Positions 42,368 to 49,562 of a DNA stretch of 64,000 nucleotides are shown here, piece after piece. The notes under the pieces were generated by a model that saw nothing but the letters and a program-made list of their open reading frames with translations, did not search any database and was not told the DNA's origin. The position numbers were made by a program, and so were the translations under genes. This DNA comes from Clostridiales bacterium (GTDB lineage Bacteria; Bacillota; Clostridia; Lachnospirales; Lachnospiraceae): positions 1 to 64,000 of the forward strand of contig JAHAJA010000017.1 of the NCBI GenBank assembly GCA_018372435.1, given 5' to 3'. Numbering within the stretch: position 1 is the first letter of the stretch; each line of letters begins with the position of its first letter.

Positions 42368-42409
42368 ATTATATTTTACTTTCTTATAAATTTCTGTTGT
42401 TTTTACAAC
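42368..42409 (-). promoter_or_regulatory. Crp/Fnr-type site and promoter of the 198-aa gene
   Basis: GTTGTTTTTACAAC (42396-42409, extended dyad TCTGTTG/CAACAGA) lies 22 bp upstream of TATAAT on the minus strand, centred at -41.5. Confidence 0.75.
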
Positions 42410-42468
42410 AGAATTGATGTACTATAAATTATATATGAATTTTATTACTTAAAAAGACAAATAATTAA

Positions 42469-42565
42469 CTGATTCGGGTGTCAAAAGCCCTACCAAAAAC
42501 TTACCTTCGTCAATTTGTACATTCGCAAACCTGACTATAAAGAAGGCTTTTGACAACCGAATCAG
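42469..42565. repeat. Near-perfect 21-bp inverted repeat in the regulator leader
   Basis: The left arm (42469-42489) begins CTGATTCGGGTGTCAAAAGC and the right arm (42545-42565) is its complement with one mismatch; 55 bp separate them. It ends 22 bp before the Crp/Fnr gene. It could be a large RNA hairpin or a pair of operator sites. Confidence 0.85.
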
Positions 42566-42587
42566 TAATCAATACGAAGGAGATTCT

Positions 42588-43283
42588 ATGAAAACAATAA
42601 AACCAGAATATATTAATACAATTGCATCTTCTAAACTCTTTGATGGGATCAGTGCAGATGAAATCGAAGGGTTGCTCCCTTGTTTATCTGCTACAGAACA
42701 AAACTATAAGAAGGATAGCTACATCTATCAGATGGGTGATACCACTACCAAGATTGGTTTGGTAATATCCGGTTGTGTGCATCTTGTGAAAGAGGATTAC
42801 TGGGGGAACCATACCATATTATCCGAAGTAATGCCTGGCGAATTCTTTGGTGAGGCATATGCTTGTCTGAAAACAGAATCGTTAACAATTAGCTGCGTTG
42901 CAACTGAACCAACTACAATCTTATTCCTAGATATTCAGAAGATTATAACGATTTGTACCTCTGCTTGTAGCTTTCATACTAGATTAATTCAGAATCTAAT
43001 GATGGTTATAGCACAGAAGAATGTCCTACTCACACAAAAACTTGATCATATTAGTAAACGTTCCACAAGAGATAAATTGCTCTCCTACCTATCTGCACAA
43101 GCAACAAAACAACACTCGAATACATTCACTATTCCATTTAATAGACAACAGTTAGCGGATTATCTTTCTGTTGACCGAAGTGCTATGTCAAACGAATTGT
43201 GTAAATTACGAGACCAAGGATTACTAACATTCCAAAAAAATTCATTCTCGCTTTCTCAATTAACAATGGCAGAATTAGATTAA
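42588..43283 (+). CDS. Crp/Fnr-family regulator, probable Hcp regulator
   Basis: 231 residues. The N-terminal cyclic-nucleotide-binding-like barrel (~15-130) has IGLVISGCVHLVKED and VMPGEFFGEAYACL. The dimer helix is followed by an HTH_Crp (~150-225) with FNRQQLADYLSVDRSAMSNE and LCKLRDQGLL as recognition part. It lacks the N-terminal Cys cluster of Fnr, so sensing may use heme or another ligand, as in HcpR-type proteins. ATG 42588 has AAGGAGA upstream. It is divergent from the 198-aa gene, and three GTTGT-N4-ACAAC sites in this window are candidate targets. Confidence 0.88.
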   Translation: MKTIKPEYINTIASSKLFDGISADEIEGLLPCLSATEQNYKKDSYIYQMGDTTTKIGLVISGCVHLVKEDYWGNHTILSEVMPGEFFGEAYACLKTESLTISCVATEPTTILFLDIQKIITICTSACSFHTRLIQNLMMVIAQKNVLLTQKLDHISKRSTRDKLLSYLSAQATKQHSNTFTIPFNRQQLADYLSVDRSAMSNELCKLRDQGLLTFQKNSFSLSQLTMAELD

Positions 43284-43377
43284 TGTTAAGATTTTGTTAA
43301 AATTCTATAAATTCTATCATATATGAATTTTTCTTTGATATAATGAATTATGTAGATTTATTTACATATAACTATAT

Positions 43378-43501
43378 TAAGGAGGCTTTTTATTACTATG
43401 GACGAATCAGATAGTGATGATAGTGACGCGGATCATCAAAACATATGCATAGACGGTAGCATACCTACTTTTTTCATAAGCAACTGTAGGCATGCTTTTT
43501 T
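43378..43501 (+). promoter_or_regulatory. Leader with acidic mini-ORF and terminator before the CNNM gene
   Basis: AAGGAGG (43379-43385) precedes an ATG at 43398 by 12 nt. The reading frame starts MDESDSDDSDADH and runs into an intrinsic terminator (GCATACCTAC/GTAGGCATGC, one mismatch, then T6; 43459-43501). A second potential stem GATGAT/ATCATC overlaps the acidic codons. The transporter gene starts at 43654. This looks like an attenuator; I match it to no known riboswitch. Confidence 0.55.
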
Positions 43502-43653
43502 GTGTGCTTTTCTACGCAAATTATCATATGATATACTACAACCAATTTCTTTTAATACGATTTTTCTTTGTTTGCCTAGGGTTATTTTCTTATGCTGACA
43601 TATAACTAACGTCTTAGCAACAAAACTAAAATGAATCTAAAGAAAGTGAGTAA

Positions 43654-44985
43654 ATGAATAATACAATGATTATGCAAATCCTTTTACAAATTATGTTGAT
43701 CTTATTAAACGCAGTTTTCGCCTGTGCTGAAATTGCTATAATTTCTATGAATGATAATAAATTAGCTAGCATGGCCGCTAATGGAGATAAGCGTGCTATC
43801 CGTCTAGCAAGACTTACTAGTCAGCCTGCACGTTTCCTAGCGACGATACAAGTTGCAATTACCTTATCTGGTTTCCTAGGTAGTGCATTCGCAGCAGATA
43901 ATTTCTCAGACACGCTTGTTGATTGGCTAGTGAGCATTGGAGTTTCTTTACCTGCCAAAACACTTGATACCATCTCTGTAATCCTAATTACCTTATTACT
44001 ATCCTATTTCACACTCGTGTTTGGTGAATTAGTACCAAAGCGAATTGCTATGAAGAGGGCCGAGAGCCTAGCACTTGCTATGTCAGCTCTTATTACTTTC
44101 ATATCACACTTATTTGCTCCAATTGTATGGTTTTTAACCGTATCTACCAATGGAATCTTACGTTTATTTGGTATTGATCCGAATACGGAAGAGAATAACG
44201 TTAGTGAAGAAGAAATTCGTATGATGGTTGATGTCGGTAGTGAAAAAGGTGTTATTGATCCAGAAGAGAAGGAAATGATTCAGAATGTGTTTGAATTTGA
44301 TGACTTAACAGTAGATGAATTTGCCACACATCGTACTGACATATCTTTATTATGGCTTGAAGAATCCGTTGAAGAATGGTCCAAAACCATTCATGAAACT
44401 AGACATTCCTTATACCCGATCTGTGATGAAACCGTTGACCACGTAATTGGTATTTTGAATGCCAAAGACTACTTCCGTCTAGAACCAAAGACAAAAGAGA
44501 ATATATTAGAAAATGCTGTAAAACCAGCTTATTTTGTTCCAGAGACGGTTTGTGCCGATGTGCTTTTCCGCCAAATGAAAAAGACACGTAACCACTTTGC
44601 CGTAGTCTTAGATGAATATGGAGGTATGGTAGGTATCGTTACAATGAGCGACTTACTAGAACAATTAGTAGGTGACTTAGAAACGGAAGATATTGAACTC
44701 AATCAAGAACAAGATATTGAGCGAATCGATTCCTCAACTTGGAAAATTCGTGGTTGTGCTACCTTAGATAAAGTTGCTAAGGAACTTTCTATTTCTCTAC
44801 CTGTTGAAGATTATGACACATTCAGTGGTTTTATCTTTGGTTCTTATGGCTCTATACCTGAAGACGGTACAACCTTTGAACTAGACTCTCATACCTTACA
44901 CATACAAGTCCTATCTATTGCTGACCATAAGATTGAAAAAACAATTGTATGTATGGAGCCAGCACCTACGGATATAGAAGAATAA
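43654..44985 (+). CDS. CNNM/CorC-type (HlyC family) membrane transporter
   Basis: 443 residues. The N-terminal CNNM (DUF21) domain has four hydrophobic stretches (~1-165), with NAVFACAEIAIISM and FGELVPKRIAMKRAE as family signatures. A CBS pair follows (~200-320; EIRMMVDVGSEKGVIDPEEKE, FVPETVCADVLFRQMKKTRN, VVLDEYGGMVGIVTMSDLLE), then the C-terminal CorC_HlyC domain (~335-435). Members handle Mg2+ and Co2+ homeostasis, mostly efflux, with CBS domains sensing ATP-Mg. ATG 43654 has AAAGTGAG upstream. A structured leader precedes it. Confidence 0.93.
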   Translation: MNNTMIMQILLQIMLILLNAVFACAEIAIISMNDNKLASMAANGDKRAIRLARLTSQPARFLATIQVAITLSGFLGSAFAADNFSDTLVDWLVSIGVSLPAKTLDTISVILITLLLSYFTLVFGELVPKRIAMKRAESLALAMSALITFISHLFAPIVWFLTVSTNGILRLFGIDPNTEENNVSEEEIRMMVDVGSEKGVIDPEEKEMIQNVFEFDDLTVDEFATHRTDISLLWLEESVEEWSKTIHETRHSLYPICDETVDHVIGILNAKDYFRLEPKTKENILENAVKPAYFVPETVCADVLFRQMKKTRNHFAVVLDEYGGMVGIVTMSDLLEQLVGDLETEDIELNQEQDIERIDSSTWKIRGCATLDKVAKELSISLPVEDYDTFSGFIFGSYGSIPEDGTTFELDSHTLHIQVLSIADHKIEKTIVCMEPAPTDIEE

Positions 44986-45124
44986 AATACAGAAACGAAG
45001 CAGTACTAAGATTTCGCGTTGCTCAATAAAGTGCTGACGTGTTCAGATAGTTTCTCTTATGAATATAGCAACTATCTACTCTTAATGAGATTTCTATGTG
45101 CGAAGTTTGAGTAAACAAATTATA

Positions 45125-45167
45125 GCACCGCCACTTGATGGATTGAATCCAAGTGGCGGTGCATTTT
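45125..45167 (+). terminator. Terminator of the CNNM transporter gene
   Basis: GCACCGCCACTTG (45125-45137) and CAAGTGGCGGTGC (45150-45162) form a 13-bp perfect stem, then ATTTTTA. Confidence 0.92.
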
Positions 45168-45206
45168 TATATCAATATTAATAAGATAATTCTACGTTTC
45201 GTCACC

Positions 45207-45740
45207 CTAACAGATGGTATACAACTCTCCAATCATCTTTCTCTTTGGTGCATCTGGATTCTCTGATGGATAGCCCATAGGAATCAATGCAACCACTTCT
45301 TTTTCTTCTGGGATTTGGAAGTCTTCTCTTACCTTATCATAATCAAAGATTCCTTGTATAACAGTCCCAAGTCCATATTCATGAGCGGCTAAGCACAGTG
45401 TCTGACTTGCTACACCAGCATCAAACATTTGCCAAGAGTCTCCCTTTACCGTAGAATAGCTTCCATCTCTTTCAAAACCACTCCGTTTTCCAATCACTGT
45501 CACTATTACAACTACTGCAGCTTCTTCAATTGCTTTCTTATTATAACTTGGTACAGTTTCTAATAGTTTTCTTTTTCCTTCTTCACTTTCAACAAAGATA
45601 TATCTTGTTATCTGTGTATTTTTCCAAGATGGAGCATATGCAGCTGCTGCCACTACTTGATCCATTACCTCTTTCTCTATTGTTTGTTTCTTGAAACTTC
45701 TAATGCTTCTTCTACTTGTTATACATTCAATTGTATTCAT
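45207..45740 (-). CDS. Nitroreductase-family protein
   Basis: 177 residues. Start MNTIECITSRRSIRSFKKQ (FMN phosphate-binding Arg-Arg-Ser), then AAAYAPSWKNTQITRYIFV, DAGVASQTLCLAAHEYGLGT and ALIPMGYPSE. This is the short nitroreductase fold, usually a homodimer with FMN. It probably reduces nitro compounds, quinones or flavins with NAD(P)H. ATG 45740 has GGAGG upstream. Monocistronic. Confidence 0.9.
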   Translation of the reverse strand: MNTIECITSRRSIRSFKKQTIEKEVMDQVVAAAAYAPSWKNTQITRYIFVESEEGKRKLLETVPSYNKKAIEEAAVVVIVTVIGKRSGFERDGSYSTVKGDSWQMFDAGVASQTLCLAAHEYGLGTVIQGIFDYDKVREDFQIPEEKEVVALIPMGYPSENPDAPKRKMIGELYTIC

Positions 45741-45868
45741 ATACTAATCCTCCTATATAGAATGACAAATCCGATTTAATACTAGTTTGAAGCTACTAAT
45801 CTATTTATCAATTCTACTCTTATTACATAAGACGTATTATACCAATTTGTTTTATTATTTACAATATA

Positions 45869-46054
45869 GACCTCGCTTTTCTTCCTCTTGATCCAAGACA
45901 AGAAAATCACTTTCATCTCGGTTTTGATTATTTTATGAATCAGGTCGATGTTTCATCTGCTTACGCCATGCACTGTTGGGATGATTTTTCTGTTATTCCA
46001 AAACTTAAATCTATGGATTGTTCTAAATCTTATCATCACAAGATACGAAATTAG
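45869..46054 (+). pseudogene. C-terminal fragment of an MBL-fold metallohydrolase
   Basis: The frame encodes DLAFLPLDPRQENHFHLGFD, then YFMNQV, AMHCWDDFSVIPKLK and a stop. This resembles the end of metallo-beta-lactamase-fold hydrolases in which LDPR and AMH-W-DFSVI are conserved. No start or upstream domain is found in this or another frame, so it is a remnant. Confidence 0.6.
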
Positions 46055-46095
46055 CTATCAGAAGCATAGACCAGTGTATCAGGTTGAATATTAGT

Positions 46096-46140
46096 AAAAA
46101 CAGAGGGCGTGTTAGATAAATTAATTTACCAACACGCCCT
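46096..46140 (-). terminator. Terminator of the GyrI-like gene
   Basis: AGGGCGTGTT (46104-46113) and AACACGCCCT (46131-46140) form a 10-bp stem; the minus strand continues CTGTTTTTAC. Confidence 0.88.
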
Positions 46141-46157
46141 ATAATTTCTCTTATATT

Positions 46158-46835
46158 CTACCTTCTGATTGGATGTCTAATTACGGTCTTTAAAGTATCC
46201 GGACTACATTTTCTTGGATCAGAAAGATATATTTCATGATGCCTTCGATACGTATTAATATCACTTTGATATCCTTGTTCTATAATATATTCTTCTAATC
46301 TCTGTATCGTAGTAAGCTCATTATCAAATGGTCCGATGTGCATAACCTGTGCACATAAGCCTTCTTCAAAGGTTTCTAGTCTCACAACGGACAGGTCAAG
46401 TTCTGGCTTTTTCTTATGCAATACAACTTTTGCCCATTCAAAGACTTCTTCTGTAACAAACTCTGGTTGACGAATCATAGAAGTCCATAAGAACAAATCT
46501 TTGTTCTCAATCGGTGTTGTCCCAACGAATGTAGCATCTGCCACACTCCAAAGTCCCTCTAATGGTGGAACTACATATTCAAAATATCCCTCTGGTTGCG
46601 TACCATTCATCTTACTCATCTTTATGGTAAATGATATTCCATATATTACTTCCATCGCATGCTTGTATTCTTCACAAGTATTAGGATTCCCTTTCCCATC
46701 AATCATGATATAAGATATCGGTGGTACTTCAATAATCATAGGCGTTGTTTTAGGCAGATATAGGTCCTTATATGCCTTCTTATAGTCTACCTTTTTCTTT
46801 CCCATTTCCTTCTCATTGTCCTCTGTCTTCATCAT
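46158..46835 (-). CDS. GyrI-like small-molecule-binding protein
   Basis: 225 residues. It shows the stand-alone GyrI-like/AraC effector-binding architecture: PPISYIMIDGKGNPN, YGISFTIKM, PPLEGLW, ATFVGTTPIENKDLFLWTSM, then LCAQVMHIGPFDNELTTIQ and YLSDPRKCSPDTLKTVIR. Such proteins bind or hydrolyse hydrophobic compounds. It lies downstream (75 bp) of the BtrH-like gene under a MerR regulator that also carries a GyrI-like domain, so a common ligand class is likely. The exact start among Met1, Met2 and Met11 is unclear. Confidence 0.85.
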   Translation of the reverse strand: MMKTEDNEKEMGKKKVDYKKAYKDLYLPKTTPMIIEVPPISYIMIDGKGNPNTCEEYKHAMEVIYGISFTIKMSKMNGTQPEGYFEYVVPPLEGLWSVADATFVGTTPIENKDLFLWTSMIRQPEFVTEEVFEWAKVVLHKKKPELDLSVVRLETFEEGLCAQVMHIGPFDNELTTIQRLEEYIIEQGYQSDINTYRRHHEIYLSDPRKCSPDTLKTVIRHPIRR

Positions 46836-46909
46836 ACACTTAGTCGACTATTTCGCCAACTTCTCCTTTCCTTAAGTTAACAATTCCAAAATTCATCTCT
46901 ATTCATAAG

Positions 46910-48028
46910 TCATATCTGTTTTTCAAGCTGTCTACTGGTATGTGACTTCATTATGGATATATAAGCCTTTTCTTCTAAGTCTGCAATCTTACAAATCAAC
47001 TCACTGATCTTATCTCCTAGACTATCACAAGCCGCTTTCTCTTGCAACAAATATGCCGTAAGTAAATCAGACATCTCTTGCATATATAACCCGCTTTCCA
47101 TAAAGTAATCTGCTGCCTTTTCATACTCTTTAATTCCATACTCTTTTCCAATTACTCTTAACACGCCTGCTAGTTCTTCCCTGGCAGCCATATGCTTTAC
47201 AAAATCTTTTTCCTTACTTCCTAACACCGCATTAGGTAAACAAGGTACCGTACCTGTGAACATAAGTATATTGGTAATCATCTGATTATATTGTTCCTCA
47301 GTTAGTTCATACTGTAATTGATTAAACTCCTTGGCAAGTTTTCTCATTCCAGGTATTCCAAGAAACTTAACTGGCGGATATAGCTGTGATTTTGCTTTCT
47401 GAGTAAATGCTTTCGTTGCTATTTCACCTACACTTTTTAGTTGCTCATCAAATGTAAGGAGACAAATTGCATTCTTATCACTTAAACTTGTCTTCTCAAT
47501 TGCAAGTGCTTTCTCAAGAATATCCATTGATAAAACTTGTTCTCCATCTAGTCCACAGTCTTGTACATATACACAATTTGCTTCTTCATCATATCCCACC
47601 ATTAACACATAATGAATGGGAATATGTATCTTCTCATAGAACTTTGGATAATATGGAAGGTAATACATATCAAGCGCCCCTAACACAACTGGCATCCCCT
47701 GATTGATCTGTTCTTTTGCTTTCTTCATTGTATAATGGAATGTTCTACCTTCAATATGTTTGTACTGAAAGCCGACGATACTAGCTAGTCTCTCATACAT
47801 CTTCTTGGTTCTACCATCATTCCAAGCAGCATGTACCGTTCTCTCATACGTATCCCCTTTATGAATCTTTTGCTTTATATAAGCAAAATTACCATACCCC
47901 GCTAAAGCAAAAAAGAAATAGTCCGGAAGCTTCTCTCCACTCTTCAATTGATAGATATCCTCTATCCCATTCCACATGCATTCATAATCACTTACATGAT
48001 GCGGTAACGCAATCATCTTCTTAGACAT
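46910..48028 (-). CDS. BtrH N-terminal / DUF4872 family protein
   Basis: 372 residues. The N-terminal half resembles the butirosin biosynthesis protein H N-terminal domain, a papain-like acyltransferase fold: YECMWNGIEDIY with Cys17, GMPVVLGALDMYYLPYYP, HYVLMVGYDEE as His motif, VYVQDCGLDG as Asp strand. The C-terminal half matches DUF4872 (YQLTEEQYN-like stretch, AREELAGVLRVIGKEYG). Members may move acyl groups to a small molecule or cleave an amide. ATG 48028 has GGAGG upstream. Transcription appears to start from a MerR-type promoter lying at the end of the upstream regulator gene. Confidence 0.8.
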   Translation of the reverse strand: MSKKMIALPHHVSDYECMWNGIEDIYQLKSGEKLPDYFFFALAGYGNFAYIKQKIHKGDTYERTVHAAWNDGRTKKMYERLASIVGFQYKHIEGRTFHYTMKKAKEQINQGMPVVLGALDMYYLPYYPKFYEKIHIPIHYVLMVGYDEEANCVYVQDCGLDGEQVLSMDILEKALAIEKTSLSDKNAICLLTFDEQLKSVGEIATKAFTQKAKSQLYPPVKFLGIPGMRKLAKEFNQLQYELTEEQYNQMITNILMFTGTVPCLPNAVLGSKEKDFVKHMAAREELAGVLRVIGKEYGIKEYEKAADYFMESGLYMQEMSDLLTAYLLQEKAACDSLGDKISELICKIADLEEKAYISIMKSHTSRQLEKQI

Positions 48029-48060
48029 AAAAAAATCCTCCTTCTGTTTTGTATAGAAAG

Positions 48061-48091
48061 AGGATAAACCCTAGTACAATGCTAGAGTCAA
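48061..48091 (-). promoter_or_regulatory. MerR-type promoter with 19-bp spacer
   Basis: On the minus strand TTGACT (48086-48091), a 19-bp spacer with the dyad CTCTAG...CTAGGG, and TATCCT (48061-48066). The overlong spacer with an internal dyad is the hallmark of promoters that MerR-family activators untwist. The -35 hexamer contains the TGA stop of the merR-type gene. Confidence 0.8.
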
Positions 48092-48921
48092 CATATTTTT
48101 TTAATTGGAAAACAAACTTCTGTTACATAGTTTTCTGGATTAGGTTCATTCCCTGGTGATAGATAGTATCTCGTAAACGACTTACCACTAATCTGATATC
48201 CATTCTTCTTAACCCATTGATACATATAGGAGTTAATCTCACCTATTTTACTATAGACACCTTGGAAGGCTAACGTAGCTGCCTCACATTCTATAATCTT
48301 TTTGAAATGAACTCGTTCTTCATCTTGGTATAACTTTTCAACTTCTAATTGCACTTCTACATCAAAACAACTTGATGCGAAGTCAGCCTTATGAGTAATA
48401 GCAAACGAATATGCACTATCCGATAAAAGAATGTTCTTTTCCTTTATTACCTTCTCAATCTCTGCCCAAAGTCTTCCTTCTTCTTCAAATGTGTGAATAT
48501 AATCCCTTAGATAAATCACATTCCTAGCAGGAATCTTCTTAATTGTTACAGATAACGCACATTGTTCTTGCTTACTTACTTCTTCTAATGCATCTTTCAT
48601 CTGTCTAATCTGAACCTGGATACGTTTAATCTCTTCTTCCTTTTCATGAATCTTATTAGACAGGAATTTCACTGTCTCTGCAGAAGGATTTTCTTTTTTA
48701 TTAAAATGGTCAATCTGTATTTCGCCAATTTCCCGCAATGAAAATCCTAACTCCTTCAAGACCTTTATCTGATTTGAAACAGGAATTTGTTCTTCTCCAT
48801 AATACCGATATCCACTATCTCCAGCAATATATTTGGGTATCAGTAATCCGATCTTATCATAATTTCTTAGCATGTATATGCTAATACCTGTAATCTTAGA
48901 AAATTCACCAATCTTAAGCAA
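48088..48921 (-). CDS. MerR-family regulator with GyrI-like ligand domain (BmrR-like)
   Basis: 277 residues. The N-terminal MerR HTH is LKIGEFSKITGISIYMLRNY, GLLIPKY, SGYRYYGEEQI; the dimerisation coiled coil spans ~80-118. The C-terminal GyrI-like effector domain (~120-277) has LSVTIKKIPARNVIYLRDYI and YYLSPGNEPNPENYVTEVCF. Architecture and length fit BmrR-type multidrug regulators. The start is a TTG at 48921 behind AAGGAG at 12-nt spacing. It should activate the promoter at its own 3' end and hence the BtrH-like and GyrI-like genes. Confidence 0.92.
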   Translation of the reverse strand: MLKIGEFSKITGISIYMLRNYDKIGLLIPKYIAGDSGYRYYGEEQIPVSNQIKVLKELGFSLREIGEIQIDHFNKKENPSAETVKFLSNKIHEKEEEIKRIQVQIRQMKDALEEVSKQEQCALSVTIKKIPARNVIYLRDYIHTFEEEGRLWAEIEKVIKEKNILLSDSAYSFAITHKADFASSCFDVEVQLEVEKLYQDEERVHFKKIIECEAATLAFQGVYSKIGEINSYMYQWVKKNGYQISGKSFTRYYLSPGNEPNPENYVTEVCFPIKKIC

Positions 48922-49003
48922 TTTACGACCACGCTCCTTCCCATAAATCTTGTATTTAGGGTTTTGGTATCAAAAAAGTATCAGACTACCAATATAAGAA
49001 AAA

Positions 49004-49471
49004 CTATCTGATTGCTTGTATCATTATAAGACATGGATTCCATTCATCCCATAGGGTTTTAAAACACTCCATTGGTCGAAATCCCATAGATTCGTAAAAA
49101 CATCTTGTTTTCGCATAGTAAGTATCCCCATTTGAATAATCCAGAGTCTTCACTTGTAGATATTCAATGTTATGTTCTCTACACCACTGATAGCAAGCAT
49201 CAAATAACTGTTTTCCTATTCCGCTTCTATGATATTGTGGTTGAATTCCCATTACGTAAATCTCCGCCGCGTATGGAGATGCCTCTTTAATTGCTAAAAA
49301 ACCTACCGCAGTTTCATCTTCATATGCTCCAAGGAAAGGCATTGACTTACTCTCTCTAATGTATTCCTGTGTAGATTCTTCGATTCCAAACCAATCCGGT
49401 AGCATATGCAAGATCTCATCTGCTATTCTCGCTTTTTCTTCTTTATCAACTATTTTCTTAATCGTACACAT
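49004..49471 (-). CDS. GNAT-family N-acetyltransferase
   Basis: 155 residues. The acetyl-CoA-binding motif A is IYVMGIQPQYHRSGIGKQLF (Q/R-x-x-G-x-G type), with motif B FYESMGFRPME. It transfers an acetyl group from acetyl-CoA to an amine, substrate unknown. ATG 49471 has AGGAG-like sequence upstream. It precedes the MerR gene by ~80 bp on the same strand and could belong to its resistance functions. Confidence 0.9.
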   Translation of the reverse strand: MCTIKKIVDKEEKARIADEILHMLPDWFGIEESTQEYIRESKSMPFLGAYEDETAVGFLAIKEASPYAAEIYVMGIQPQYHRSGIGKQLFDACYQWCREHNIEYLQVKTLDYSNGDTYYAKTRCFYESMGFRPMECFKTLWDEWNPCLIMIQAIR

Positions 49472-49504
49472 TAGCTTGCTTTCTCCTCTTGTTCCCTAAA
49501 CATA

Positions 49505-49548
49505 ACAGATGATTACGAAAGCCTATCTAGACTCTCGCAATCATCTGT
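49505..49548 (-). terminator. Hairpin after the chemoreceptor gene
   Basis: ACAGATGATT and AATCATCTGT enclose a partly paired interior. The T-tract on the minus strand is poor (TATGTTT). Confidence 0.5.
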
Positions 49549-49562
49549 ATTAATAATACTAA

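Noticed and set aside
43398..43598. A 66-codon plus-strand frame as a normal protein-coding gene
   Set aside because: The frame runs through an intrinsic terminator and its second half is low-complexity hydrophobic; only the acidic beginning is kept, as a possible leader peptide.
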